Shown in pieces: positions 43,236-51,943 of a stretch of 64,000 nt of DNA. The notes below the pieces were generated by a model. The model searched no databases. It was not told where the DNA came from and saw only the letters and a program-made list of their open reading frames with translations. The position numbers and the translations under genes were made by a program. Position 1 is the first letter of the stretch, and every line of letters begins with the position of its first letter. The DNA comes from Dakarella massiliensis (GTDB lineage: Bacteria > Pseudomonadota > Gammaproteobacteria > Burkholderiales > Burkholderiaceae_F), in NCBI RefSeq assembly GCF_001182045.1, contig NZ_CVTY01000006.1, forward strand, positions 186,001-250,000, in the 5' to 3' direction.

Positions 43236-44075
43236 CTACCGCTCGCCGCGGGGCCTGACCGCAAAAAACTCCGCGAGTCTCAGCCTGAGGTACGTCACCG
43301 CAGGAGAGTCTCCGGAACCCGAAAAGAAGACCGGCATCCGCGCCCCTTCTTCAACCGGGACGAGGCTCATCTGTCCCGCCATGAGGTACGGCTTCGCGCT
43401 TCTCTTGTCCGCTCCCGGAAAGATCCCGCAGCCCTGCACGGCGAGATCCATTCCGGCATCCATATCATCCACAGTCAGAGCTGACACTCCGTCCGGCACT
43501 TCCCGCCCTGGGAACCGGCTTCCATGAAGCCTGATCTGCGCGTGGCGCGCGAGATCCGCGGGCCCCGCCGGCACAAAGCTGTCTGTCAGATACCGAGGAC
43601 TCGCGACAATCGTCTGCGGCACATAGCCAATCGGCTCCGTCCTTTTCTCCTCAGTATGAAGTGACTCGTAGGCGGTCAGCGCGGCGTCAGGCGCGGCGAC
43701 GGTCTGCTGCGTCACCCGGAGTCTCACCGGATGACGCCTCTGTGTGTCGGACACAATCGGAATGAGTGAGCGGAGACTGATTCTCGGATCCACGAAAAGC
43801 GTGAGCGGCAGCGCCTCGATCCGTTCCCCGGTGCTCTGGAGTACGGCAAACTCCTGGCTGACAGCCGCCGCGGCCCGGAGACCGGCTTCGGTGAGCCTGA
43901 CACCGGAGGGTGACTCAAGGAAAAGCGATGTTCCGACGTGTTCCTCAAGGGCTCGGAGCCTCCGCATCACGGTGGACGGCGCGAGATTCCGTTTTTTCGC
44001 AGCAGCTGTAAAACTCCCGAGCTCCTGGACATCAAGGAGCAACGCCCAGGCGGCGTAAAGCAGCGACGGTTTCAT
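43236..44075 (-). CDS. LysR-family regulator
   Basis: The 279-residue protein has an N-terminal helix-turn-helix visible in LLDVQELGSFTAAAKKRNLAPSTVMRRL-like sequence (about residues 12-40), followed by the linker and a substrate-binding domain from about 90. Start overlaps the stop of the next LysR gene upstream by four bases, so the two are translated together. It is convergent with the cytochrome gene, a position that suggests control of the flavoprotein operon, by inference only. Confidence 0.85.
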   Translation of the reverse strand: MKPSLLYAAWALLLDVQELGSFTAAAKKRNLAPSTVMRRLRALEEHVGTSLFLESPSGVRLTEAGLRAAAAVSQEFAVLQSTGERIEALPLTLFVDPRISLRSLIPIVSDTQRRHPVRLRVTQQTVAAPDAALTAYESLHTEEKRTEPIGYVPQTIVASPRYLTDSFVPAGPADLARHAQIRLHGSRFPGREVPDGVSALTVDDMDAGMDLAVQGCGIFPGADKRSAKPYLMAGQMSLVPVEEGARMPVFFSGSGDSPAVTYLRLRLAEFFAVRPRGER

Positions 44076-44983
44076 ACGGACGGCTCCAGATCAGGATTCT
44101 CACGGAAAAGTTCCTGCATCTTATCGATCAACCCTTCGAGATGCGGTGACACGGCCTCTTTCCCTGTAAAGGCGAGGAGCTGGAGAGAGGGCATCTTCCA
44201 CTCGGGGAGCAGCCGCTCGAGTCTCCCTGACTCGAGATACGGTCTCGCGAGGTACGCCGGGATCAGGAGTCCAACACCAAGCCCCGCGAGCGCGGCGGCA
44301 AGACTCGCCATGTGGTTCCGGACGATCACCTGGGGATCGAACTGCAGCGCCTCCCGCTTTCCTTCCCGGGTGAGAATCACTTCTTTCTTTTCCACCGCGT
44401 CCCGCGCGCCGAACACCGGATGATTCAGGAGATCCTTCGGGAAACGGATGCAGCCGTGTGTCTTCAGATAATCGGGAGAGGCGACCGCGATACGGCGGAC
44501 GGCCCCGAGCCGATAGGTTTTCACGTCTTCAAGCCAGTATTCGCCGTGCCCTACCCGAAGATCCACGCCGTCCCAGAGCGGATGGAAGGAGCCGTGCGTA
44601 AACCGCACATCAATCTGCAGCTCGGGATGCGCCTCGGCATAGCGGCCGATCACCGGCATCAGAAGCGTGGTGCCGGTTGTGGTCGGGAGAGACACTTTGA
44701 TCCGAGCGCGTTCCGAGGTTCCCGCCGCTTCGGCGGCGTTTTCAAGCGCCGCGACCGCGGGGCTCCAGAGGCTGTAGAGACGCTTTCCCGCGGCTGTGGG
44801 CTTCACGCCTGCCGTAGACCGGGTGAGGAGCGATTCTCCCACTTCACTCTCCAGGCTCCGGATCAGATTCCGGACGGACCCCCGGTCAACGCCCAGCACG
44901 CGCGCCGCCTCGGAGAGACTCCCCGAATGCGCGGCGTGGCAGAAAAGCGCCCGGGCGAGGATCTGCTGCTCATTCTGATTCAT
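44072..44983 (-). CDS. LysR-family regulator, first gene of a LysR pair
   Basis: The protein has about 303 residues. The helix-turn-helix is SGSLSEAARVLGVDRGSVRNL (about residues 19-39), and the effector domain starts near ARIKVSLPTTTGTTLLMPVI. I chose the ATG at 44983, which gives the normal LysR length; the frame is open 129 bases further upstream but without family content there. It overlaps the second LysR gene. Two overlapping LysR genes are unusual, and the pair may form hetero-oligomers or be a diverged duplication. Confidence 0.83.
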   Translation of the reverse strand: MNQNEQQILARALFCHAAHSGSLSEAARVLGVDRGSVRNLIRSLESEVGESLLTRSTAGVKPTAAGKRLYSLWSPAVAALENAAEAAGTSERARIKVSLPTTTGTTLLMPVIGRYAEAHPELQIDVRFTHGSFHPLWDGVDLRVGHGEYWLEDVKTYRLGAVRRIAVASPDYLKTHGCIRFPKDLLNHPVFGARDAVEKKEVILTREGKREALQFDPQVIVRNHMASLAAALAGLGVGLLIPAYLARPYLESGRLERLLPEWKMPSLQLLAFTGKEAVSPHLEGLIDKMQELFRENPDLEPSV

Positions 44984-45139
44984 GACTGGAAGGAATATAG
45001 AAAACCTATCGGAAATCTTCTTATAGCACCGGTTGCCGTTCAGGCAATAAAAAACCGCGCCGATGGTTTGACCCAGCGGCACGGCCGACTCTTCAGAGAA
45101 TCCGCGGTGCACTCACGCCGCGGATTCTTTCCTTCTGAA

Positions 45140-46540
45140 TTACATCTCGAACTTCGGAGCGATCAGGTTCTGGAAGGAGTACACTTCGTTCCACTTGTCT
45201 TCCGTCATCAGCTTGCGTTCTTCAACGACGATCTGATGGAGGGACTTGCCTTCGGTGTAGCCTTCCTTGGCCATTTCAGCGCAGAGCATGTAGCCGAAGT
45301 GGGGCTTCAGGAGCGTCACGATGCCGAGGGAGTTCATCACGAGGTCCTTCGTGTGTTCGGCGTTCGCGGTGATGCCGTCAACGCACTTCTCACGGAGGGC
45401 GATCATGGCGTTCGTCAGAACCTTCATCTGGGTGAAGACAGCGAACGAGATCACCGGTTCCATCACGTTCAGTTCAAGCTGGCCAGCGGAGGCAGCGAGC
45501 ATCACCGTGGTGTCGAGACCGATCGCGAGGAAGGAGGCCTGGTTCGTCACTTCCGGGATCACCGGATTCACCTTGCCCGGCATAATGGAAGAGCCCGGCT
45601 GGCGCATCGGCAGGTTGATTTCGGAAAGACCCGTGCGGGGACCGGAGGCGAGCAGACGCATATCGTTGCAGACCTTTGTGAGCTTAACGGCGAGGCTCTT
45701 GGCGGCGGACGAGATCGCGACATAGGCGCCGCAGTCGCTCGTCGCGGCGATCAGATCGTCGCTGTTATGGAAGTCGATGCCGGTCTGTTCAGCGAGGTAC
45801 TTCACAGCCTTCGCCGGATAATCCGGGTGGCAGGTCACGGTCGTGCCGATAGCGGTGCCGCCGAGGTTGATCACGCGGAGGTGCTTCTGCGCGTCCTTGA
45901 TCACTTCGATTTCGTCTTCAATCGTGCGGCCCCAGCCGTGGAATTCCTGGCCCATGGTCATCGGGACAGCGTCCTGCAGATGGGTACGGCCCATCTTCAG
46001 AACGTTCTTGAATTCGTCAGCCTTCTTGTAGTAGGCCTGAACGAGCTGCTGCAGAGCCTTCAGGAGGTCTTCAGAGCGGTAATACATCGCGAGGTGCAGA
46101 GCGGTCGGGTACGTATCGTTCGTGGACTGGCCGAAGTTCGCGTGGTCGTTCGGCGACACCTGCTTCTGGGAGCCCTTCGGGAGACCCAGCTTCTCGCAGG
46201 CAATGCTGCAGATCACTTCGTTCGTGTTCATGTTGGTCGAAGTGCCGGCACCGCCCTGGAGCCAGTCGGTAACGAACTGGTCGCGGTACTTGCCTTCGAG
46301 CAGCTGATCGCAGGCGTAGATCAGGGCATCAGCGACGTTCGCCGGAATCGTGCCGAGTTCCTTGTTCGTCCGGGCAGCAGCCTTCTTCACCTGAGCGAAA
46401 GCCTTGATGAAGTACTCGTCTTCGTTCATCGAGTGCTCAGTGATGTGGAAGTTCTCCTTGCCGCGCAGGGACTGAACGCCGTAGTACACGTCATCAGGAA
46501 TCTCGAGGTCGCCAAGGAAATCATGCTCAATACGGGACAT
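45140..46540 (-). CDS. aspA: Aspartate ammonia-lyase
   Basis: The 466-residue cytosolic tetramer cleaves L-aspartate to fumarate and ammonia. The signature GSSIMPGKVNPVIPE, the substrate loop GRTHLQDAVPM, GAGTSTNMNTNE and QSTNDTYPTA are all intact. Codon use is strongly optimised, so it is highly expressed. AGGAG precedes the start. Fumarate from this reaction would feed fumarate respiration. The divergent gene upstream is a LysR regulator, with a palindrome at 46630-46642 between them. Confidence 0.94.
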   Translation of the reverse strand: MSRIEHDFLGDLEIPDDVYYGVQSLRGKENFHITEHSMNEDEYFIKAFAQVKKAAARTNKELGTIPANVADALIYACDQLLEGKYRDQFVTDWLQGGAGTSTNMNTNEVICSIACEKLGLPKGSQKQVSPNDHANFGQSTNDTYPTALHLAMYYRSEDLLKALQQLVQAYYKKADEFKNVLKMGRTHLQDAVPMTMGQEFHGWGRTIEDEIEVIKDAQKHLRVINLGGTAIGTTVTCHPDYPAKAVKYLAEQTGIDFHNSDDLIAATSDCGAYVAISSAAKSLAVKLTKVCNDMRLLASGPRTGLSEINLPMRQPGSSIMPGKVNPVIPEVTNQASFLAIGLDTTVMLAASAGQLELNVMEPVISFAVFTQMKVLTNAMIALREKCVDGITANAEHTKDLVMNSLGIVTLLKPHFGYMLCAEMAKEGYTEGKSLHQIVVEERKLMTEDKWNEVYSFQNLIAPKFEM

Positions 46541-46629
46541 TGATCTAACACTCCTAAAAAGTTCCGCGTCTGTTTATGTGTGGAAGCGCGGATTTGAGGA
46601 AAATGTAACAAGATAATTCAGATTGTCTA

Positions 46630-46642
46630 AGCACTTAGTGCT
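46630..46642. promoter_or_regulatory. Palindrome AGCACT-T-AGTGCT between aspA and lysR
   Basis: A perfect 13-bp dyad lies in the 205-bp gap between the divergent genes, 90 bp before the aspA start. It is a candidate site for the adjacent LysR protein. Confidence 0.5.
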
Positions 46643-46745
46643 GGTCCACCTGATTCATCCTAGGCAAAATTATGTATATCAAATTCGATTCCGTAAAGGT
46701 TTATTATGTTCATTAATGAATCAAATATAATCACAAGACACCCTT

Positions 46746-47702
46746 ATGAAGAAAACGCAGAATCTTGAAAACCTTCACGTATTCTGTGAAATCGTCCGCA
46801 CCGGAAGCGTTAAGGCGGCGAGCGACGCGCTGAATACGGAGACAAGCAACGCTTTCCGGACCGTCCGGCAGCTCGAGGACGAGCTCGGGGTCGCCCTCTT
46901 TGACCGCGAGAAGCGCCCGATGCAGCTCACGGCCTACGGGACGCAGTTCTATCGCTACTCCTCCAAAATCCTGAAGCTCCATCATCAGATGCTTGAGGAG
47001 CTGAAGGACGATACGGAGGCGATGGCGGGCCGCATCACGGTCTGCTCCACCGCGGGATTCCGGCAGCAGTTCTTCACGCCGTCCCTCGTTAAATTCCAGA
47101 TGGATCACCCGAATATCGTGATTGATCTTCGGGAAATGAATTCCGGGGTGTCCGATGTCCTCAATAACGCGACGGAAAGCGGAAACGACGTCGTCCTCAT
47201 GTATAAGCCGCAGGACGCGCTGCCGCCCGGAATGGAAGTGCGGGAGTGCGGCGTGATGCCCTTTATCGCCTGCGCTTCACCGCTTTATATCAAGCGTTTC
47301 GGGGAACCGACGCGCCCCGCGGAGTGCAAGAACCACCGCGGCGTTCTTCTCAATCTCCCGAACCGGAAGTCGGTCACCTACCTTACGAAGGATGGCGTGC
47401 AGGAGCGGATCACGTGGCGCCGCACGATGACCTTTAACAGCCAGATCAACGGCCGCGACGCGATGCTGATGGGAGCGGGGATCATTCCGGATCTCGCGTT
47501 TTACTTCGCGATCCAGGGTATCAAAGAGGGGCAGATCGTCCCGGTGATGCCGGGCTGGACCCGGCCGCCTCGGATCAGCTGCCTCTTCGCGACTGAAAAC
47601 GCCTATCGGAAAAAGCGGGTCCGGTATTTCCTTGACTGGCTCGAGGTGCGGTTCCGGAAGATGCTGGAACACACAAACCGCGAGTATCAGTGGGTCGCGT
47701 AG
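46746..47702 (+). CDS. LysR-family regulator divergent from aspA
   Basis: The 318-residue protein has the helix-turn-helix TGSVKAASDALNTETSNAFRTVRQLEDELG (about residues 19-48; quoted in two overlapping parts in the family style) and the wing FDREKRPMQLTAYGTQF. The effector domain begins near GRITVCSTAGFRQQFFTP. Divergent placement with a shared palindrome makes it the probable aspA regulator. Confidence 0.88.
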   Translation: MKKTQNLENLHVFCEIVRTGSVKAASDALNTETSNAFRTVRQLEDELGVALFDREKRPMQLTAYGTQFYRYSSKILKLHHQMLEELKDDTEAMAGRITVCSTAGFRQQFFTPSLVKFQMDHPNIVIDLREMNSGVSDVLNNATESGNDVVLMYKPQDALPPGMEVRECGVMPFIACASPLYIKRFGEPTRPAECKNHRGVLLNLPNRKSVTYLTKDGVQERITWRRTMTFNSQINGRDAMLMGAGIIPDLAFYFAIQGIKEGQIVPVMPGWTRPPRISCLFATENAYRKKRVRYFLDWLEVRFRKMLEHTNREYQWVA

Positions 47703-47716
47703 CACCCAAAAAAGAA

Positions 47717-47742
47717 CCCGGAAGCGTATTGAGTCTTCCGGG
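47717..47742. terminator. Hairpin between the convergent lysR and eutH genes
   Basis: CCCGGAAG pairs with CTTCCGGG with a loop of about ten bases. There is no U-run on either strand, so its termination strength is doubtful. Confidence 0.35.
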
Positions 47743-47966
47743 CGGAGCAGAGTAGAGGTCCTGCTTTCATTAAAAAACAGAGAGAAGCAGAGATCGGAAC
47801 ACCACACACAGAGTTCTATTGATCCTGCACGATCCAGTCTACGGATCGCGCCGTCTCCCGCCCCCTACATTCAGTGAAACTAATACCTGAGGCCCGGCGG
47901 AACTTAAAAAACGGGGGCTGTCTTTTCGTAAATCCCGGCTGTTCGCGTCTTTTCGGGCGAAATGCG

Positions 47967-49052
47967 TCAGACTTCCCGCTTCTCCGCGCGGCAGAGCAGA
48001 ACCGCGAGGAGGAGCGCCGCGATCGCCGCCGCGATTTTCCCCGCCATCATGGGAACGGTCCCTTCCGGATACGCCGCGGTAATGAACCCCAGATAATCCC
48101 CGAGAAGGCAAAGGATCGGCGCTGAAAACGCGGAGCAGATCACTTTTCCGCGATCCGACATACGGTCGAGCATCATGTACATCGGAATCGGGTTCGCGAT
48201 CGACACGACCATCCCGAGCGCCGCGTGATCATCGATCGCGAAAAGTCGGGCGAGCCGCCTGTGCGCCCCGCCGAAATGCCGCTCCGCGAACTTCACCAGC
48301 GGGAAAGCGCCTGACAGCATCACCGCCATCTCGCCCACAATCTCCAATTGCCTCCCGATCGGATCCATTCCGGGGATCAGGGTCACCGGGAACCAGTGCT
48401 CGATCGCCGCGGCCGCGAGAAGGAGCACAAAGGCCGCCATCATCAGTTTTCCGAAGAGCACGCAGCCCCGGACCGCCGCGTCCTGGCGCGCGATCAGAAG
48501 AAAAGCCATGAGACCGCCGATGAGAAAAGCGGGGATCCCGGTGACAAAGGCGTCCGCGAGGCTGTAACCCGATACCGCGGCGACCCCGAAGAGGCTCACG
48601 GGAGCCGCGGCAATGCCGGCGGCGAGGCCCTTCGCCACCGCCGGGCGGCTTTCGGGCGAGCACATAGAAAGTGATACGGGGAGCGCGTAAGTGATGATGC
48701 AGCCCATGGAGGCGGCAAGCCCGAGCCCCGAGAGCATCGCGGCTTCCTGCGTCGCTGCGAGCGCGATGGAAAGCGTGAGACCGCCTGAATCAATTCCAAA
48801 AATCATGCCGGCCGCGACCGAAGGGTCTGACCCGATCGCCGTGAACAGAGGACTTAACGCCGGCGCGACCGCCCGGCCGACCGCAGGCGCGGCGCACATG
48901 ATGCCGACGAGACACATCGCGAGCGGCCCCATCGCGGCGAGTCCCCGCTCAAACTCTTCCCCGTACCCGAAGCGATTATTGAAGAGCGCTTTGTCGGCCG
49001 CCCCGATCACCATGAAGATCGCCATGCAGGCGACCACGATTCCGCTGATCAT
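47967..49052 (-). CDS. eutH: EutH-type ethanolamine permease
   Basis: The inner-membrane protein has about 361 residues and some ten to eleven helices. The family pattern includes IVVACMAIFMVIGAADK at the start, APAVGRAVAPALSPLF, GIDSGGLTLSIALA and VVSIANPIPMYMMLDRMSDRGK, all typical of EutH. The start at 49052 is preceded by GAGG; the upstream in-frame ATG at 49121 adds a charged stretch not found in the family. No ethanolamine ammonia-lyase or microcompartment genes are nearby, so it is an orphan transporter. Ethanolamine or a related amine is the likely substrate. Confidence 0.85.
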   Translation of the reverse strand: MISGIVVACMAIFMVIGAADKALFNNRFGYGEEFERGLAAMGPLAMCLVGIMCAAPAVGRAVAPALSPLFTAIGSDPSVAAGMIFGIDSGGLTLSIALAATQEAAMLSGLGLAASMGCIITYALPVSLSMCSPESRPAVAKGLAAGIAAAPVSLFGVAAVSGYSLADAFVTGIPAFLIGGLMAFLLIARQDAAVRGCVLFGKLMMAAFVLLLAAAAIEHWFPVTLIPGMDPIGRQLEIVGEMAVMLSGAFPLVKFAERHFGGAHRRLARLFAIDDHAALGMVVSIANPIPMYMMLDRMSDRGKVICSAFSAPILCLLGDYLGFITAAYPEGTVPMMAGKIAAAIAALLLAVLLCRAEKREV

Positions 49053-49183
49053 TTCTGACCTCTGAGACTTTTCGTATCGTCCCGGCGGACAAAAATGTGG
49101 GCGAAGCAATCGCCGCTTCACCCGTGCCTACCGATCCGCGGCCGGCGTCTCATCCGGTCCCGGGGATCTGACCGCCATTTTAT

Positions 49184-49222
49184 AAAAATCAAGCCTCCGG
49201 CAGGAAAATGCCGGAGGCCTTG
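49184..49222 (-). terminator. Terminator after the lipoprotein gene
   Basis: On the minus strand GCCTCCGGCA pairs with TGCCGGAGGC, followed by TTGATTTTTAT. Confidence 0.75.
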
Positions 49223-49248
49223 ATGGGATCCCTGAAACCGACCCGCGG

Positions 49249-50130
49249 TTACTTGGTGCCAAGCACGGTGAATTCCATCTCGTGAGTCTCCTCGCCCGCT
49301 TTGATTGAGATATTGAGTTTCACAGGCTCATCCTTATCCACCTTTGGCATCGCGAAGTCAATCTGCCCCGCGCACATCTTCCCCGGCTCCACGGTGTTCC
49401 GCTTCAGGAGATGAGTCTGCAGTTCAGAGATCACCGCGTCATACTGCGCGTCAGACGCCGCGAACTGTCTCTCACTCTCGTCACGCGCTTCCTGCTGGGC
49501 TTTCTGCGCGATGTACGGGTTATAGGTGGTTTCGGAGTACGTCCCGGAATAAGTTCCGTCGAAAGACCTCACTGGACTCAGAGTACTGCCTGAAAAACTT
49601 CCTGACATCACGCCGTTTGTGTAACTGGTGCCGGCGTTTGCCGCGTTACCCATATTCACGCCGGCTGATAACCCAAGCGCGATCTGCTGCCACATCCGGG
49701 CTTTATTCGCGGAAGCGACCAGCTCGTCATAGGTGAAGACGCGGCATTTTATTTCCCGGCCCCGGAGCGGGTAGAAGGCCTTGATCTGAATATCAGCGGG
49801 AGAAAAATCAAACGGTTCTTTACCGCGATTTACCGCGGCGACCGTAAACCGGACCCGTTTCCTCGTACGGATACGGCTGGGAAAAACGACAGCCGCAAGG
49901 TTCGTTTTGGAAGAAATCATCCGGGGGCTGCCATCCACGTAACCCGACTTCTGATCCGCTTTCGGCGCGGGGCTCACGTTCGCCATATAGGCGCAGCCTG
50001 TCGCCTGCAGAATTCCGGCAATCGCCGCGATCATCCCAAGAGCCTTCAGGCCTCGGAAAAAACGATTCACACTCTTCGGTTTGGTCTCACACCGTTCTGC
50101 GGACGGCAGCACTCGACACACGCCTTGCAT
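49249..50130 (-). CDS. Putative lipoprotein of unknown function
   Basis: The protein has 293 residues. A hydrophobic segment ends in LQATGCAYM (about residues 41-49), a lipobox-like site with Cys, so the mature protein would be a lipoprotein. A 28-residue extension before the hydrophobic stretch is unusually long; a downstream ATG (MIAAIAGIL) may be the true start, though AAAGG lies before the first ATG. Central repeats of Ser/Gly/Tyr/Thr (SGSFSGSTLSP, GTYSGTYSETTYNPY) suggest a flexible stretch. A C-terminal beta domain (about 230-293) follows. I do not recognise the family. Array A of heptamer repeats lies 220 bp upstream. Confidence 0.65.
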   Translation of the reverse strand: MQGVCRVLPSAERCETKPKSVNRFFRGLKALGMIAAIAGILQATGCAYMANVSPAPKADQKSGYVDGSPRMISSKTNLAAVVFPSRIRTRKRVRFTVAAVNRGKEPFDFSPADIQIKAFYPLRGREIKCRVFTYDELVASANKARMWQQIALGLSAGVNMGNAANAGTSYTNGVMSGSFSGSTLSPVRSFDGTYSGTYSETTYNPYIAQKAQQEARDESERQFAASDAQYDAVISELQTHLLKRNTVEPGKMCAGQIDFAMPKVDKDEPVKLNISIKAGEETHEMEFTVLGTK

Positions 50131-50348
50131 CTTTCAACCTTTCTCGTCAAACGCTGCCAGGGCGGCAGCCTGAGTCTCTTTTTCAGCCGTCTTTTCCGGC
50201 TGGACGCGCCATCTTACGCTGAGTGACTTTTTCTGAGTGATAAACGTTACTAGGGCTTTCGAGGATAGCGTTGATCGATAGTCTGTTTAAGGTAACGGTG
50301 TGACCGGTTTCATCATGGCTGTTCTCTTTCGGCGCCGCCGGTTTCCAC

Positions 50349-50415
50349 CTAATAGAAATTAATAGTTCCTATACGTATCTATCAGTTTCTATCAGAATCT
50401 ATTAAATATTGATAG
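50349..50415. repeat. Heptamer array A, seven units, exact 10-bp period
   Basis: Heptamers begin at 50349 (CTAATAG), 50359 (TTAATAG), 50369 (CTATACG), 50379 (CTATCAG), 50389 (CTATCAG), 50399 (CTATTAA) and 50409 (TTGATAG). Each is followed by a variable trinucleotide. The consensus is YTNATAG or its complement CTATNAG. Related arrays are at 55926 and 58295. Confidence 0.75.
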
Positions 50416-50433
50416 CTCGCGCCCTCTTCTTCC

Positions 50434-50476
50434 CAAAACAAAACCGCCGCCTGAAGCTTTCTCAGACGGCGGCGCA
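50434..50476 (-). terminator. Terminator of the aspA-like gene
   Basis: On the minus strand CCGCCGTCTGA pairs with TTCAGGCGGCGG across a small loop and is followed by TTTTGTTTT. Confidence 0.85.
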
Positions 50477-50500
50477 TGAAGGCGGAGATGGACTAACCAG

Positions 50501-51943
50501 TCAGGCTTTCTTCGCGTGACGGCGCTTGAATTCGGCGGCCGCGGCGTCGATTCGCTCCGGATCCGTCATCAGGATGGGGTTCACGAGGGTATCCGCTTCT
50601 TCCTTTGTCATAAGCCCAAGCTCCACCACCGCGTCCTGTACCTTGCAGCCATGGTCCGTCGCGTACTGGGCGACTTTGACGCCGGTCGGGTACCCGTAGC
50701 AGGTCGCGACAATCGTGGAGAGCGCGATCGACTCCGCCGCCTCATCCATGCAGCGGGAGCGGTTCGCGGTGATGCTTTCCACGCAGTCACGGCGGAAGAT
50801 CGTCACCTCCCGCTCCACAAGCGAGAAGGACTCAACGAGGCACTTATAGAACGTCGCGTCCCAGACATTGAGATCGAGTTCCCCGTCGTAGAGGGCGACC
50901 GACATCGCGACATCGTTCCCGATCACCTGATGCGCGATCTGCACCACCATCTCGGGAACCGTCGGGTTGATCTTCCCCGGCATGATGGAGGATCCGGGGG
51001 AAAGCGCCGGAAGCTCGATCTCCATAAAGCCCGCGCGGGGACCCGAACTCATCATCCGGAGATCCTTCGCGAATTTCGCGAGCGTGCAGGCGATTTCTTT
51101 CACGACACCCGAGACCGTCACCGCGGTGTCACTGTTCTGGAACCCGTCAAAGAGGTTCTCCATCGGCTGGATCTCTTCGCCGTAATCCTCCGAAATAAAC
51201 CGGTAGAACGCTTCCTGGTACCCCGGCGCGGTGGAGAGTCCGGTTCCGACCGCGGTGCCGCCCATCACGATCTGAAGGCACTCGGGGCGGACGTGTTCCA
51301 GCTTCCGGATAAGACGCCGGAGCGCGGAGGCGTAGCCTGAGAATTCCTGCCCGAGGGTAAGCGGGAGCGCGTCCTGCCAGCAGGTGCGCCCCACTTTCAC
51401 GACTTCCTTAAACTGTTCCGCTTTCTTCTCGAACGCGGCCTCGAGGTCGCAGAGCTCGCTTCTCAGAGCGTCAATCCTCGGAATCATCGCGAGGTGCGTC
51501 GCGGACGGAATCGTGTCGTTCGTCGACTGACCCATGTTCACATGCGTATTCGGGTGCACGCGGTCCTGCCCCTTGTGACCGGTGAGGATTTCGTTCGCGA
51601 GATTCCCGATCACCTCGTTCACGTTCATATTGAGGCAGGTGTAGCCGCCGCCCTGCCACATATCAAGCGGAAACTCTTTATCGAACGAGCCGTCGAGCGT
51701 CCGGTCTGCTGCCTTCACGATCGCGTCCGCGATCTCGGGGTCGAGCGCTCCGACCTCAGCGTTCGGGCGGGCCGCGGCTTTCTTGATCCGCGCCATCGCG
51801 CGGAAGATATCCGGATAGAAAACGATGGGAAGCCCCTCGGCTCCCGACACACCTAGCATCCGCGTGGTCTGTATGCCGTAATAACGGTCATTTGGAATTT
51901 CCATTTCACCAAGACAGTCACGCTCAATCCGGGAATCCGCCAT
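50501..51943 (-). CDS. Aspartase/fumarase-superfamily lyase, diverged paralogue of AspA
   Basis: The 480-residue protein has the superfamily signature GSSIMPGKINPTVPE and MGQSTNDTIPSATH. The substrate loops differ from true AspA: GRTCWQDALPL replaces GRTHLQDAVPM, and GGGYTCLNMNVNE replaces GAGTSTNMNTNE. The second change puts Cys and Leu into the fumarate-binding segment. The substrate may therefore not be aspartate; another amino acid or carboxylate lyase is likely. AGGAGAAAG supports the start. The terminator is strong. It is located 4 kb from aspA on the same strand. Confidence 0.82.
   Translation of the reverse strand: MADSRIERDCLGEMEIPNDRYYGIQTTRMLGVSGAEGLPIVFYPDIFRAMARIKKAAARPNAEVGALDPEIADAIVKAADRTLDGSFDKEFPLDMWQGGGYTCLNMNVNEVIGNLANEILTGHKGQDRVHPNTHVNMGQSTNDTIPSATHLAMIPRIDALRSELCDLEAAFEKKAEQFKEVVKVGRTCWQDALPLTLGQEFSGYASALRRLIRKLEHVRPECLQIVMGGTAVGTGLSTAPGYQEAFYRFISEDYGEEIQPMENLFDGFQNSDTAVTVSGVVKEIACTLAKFAKDLRMMSSGPRAGFMEIELPALSPGSSIMPGKINPTVPEMVVQIAHQVIGNDVAMSVALYDGELDLNVWDATFYKCLVESFSLVEREVTIFRRDCVESITANRSRCMDEAAESIALSTIVATCYGYPTGVKVAQYATDHGCKVQDAVVELGLMTKEEADTLVNPILMTDPERIDAAAAEFKRRHAKKA

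Larger units (their letters stand above)
50131..50500. other. Intergenic region with heptamer array A
   Basis: It holds the periodic repeat array at 50349-50415 and the aspA-like terminator. The rest has no recognised feature. Confidence 0.5.

Noticed and set aside
44312-46543. A 743-codon open frame opposite aspA and lysR
   Set aside because: It crosses two genuine genes on the other strand and has no recognisable domain or start signal.
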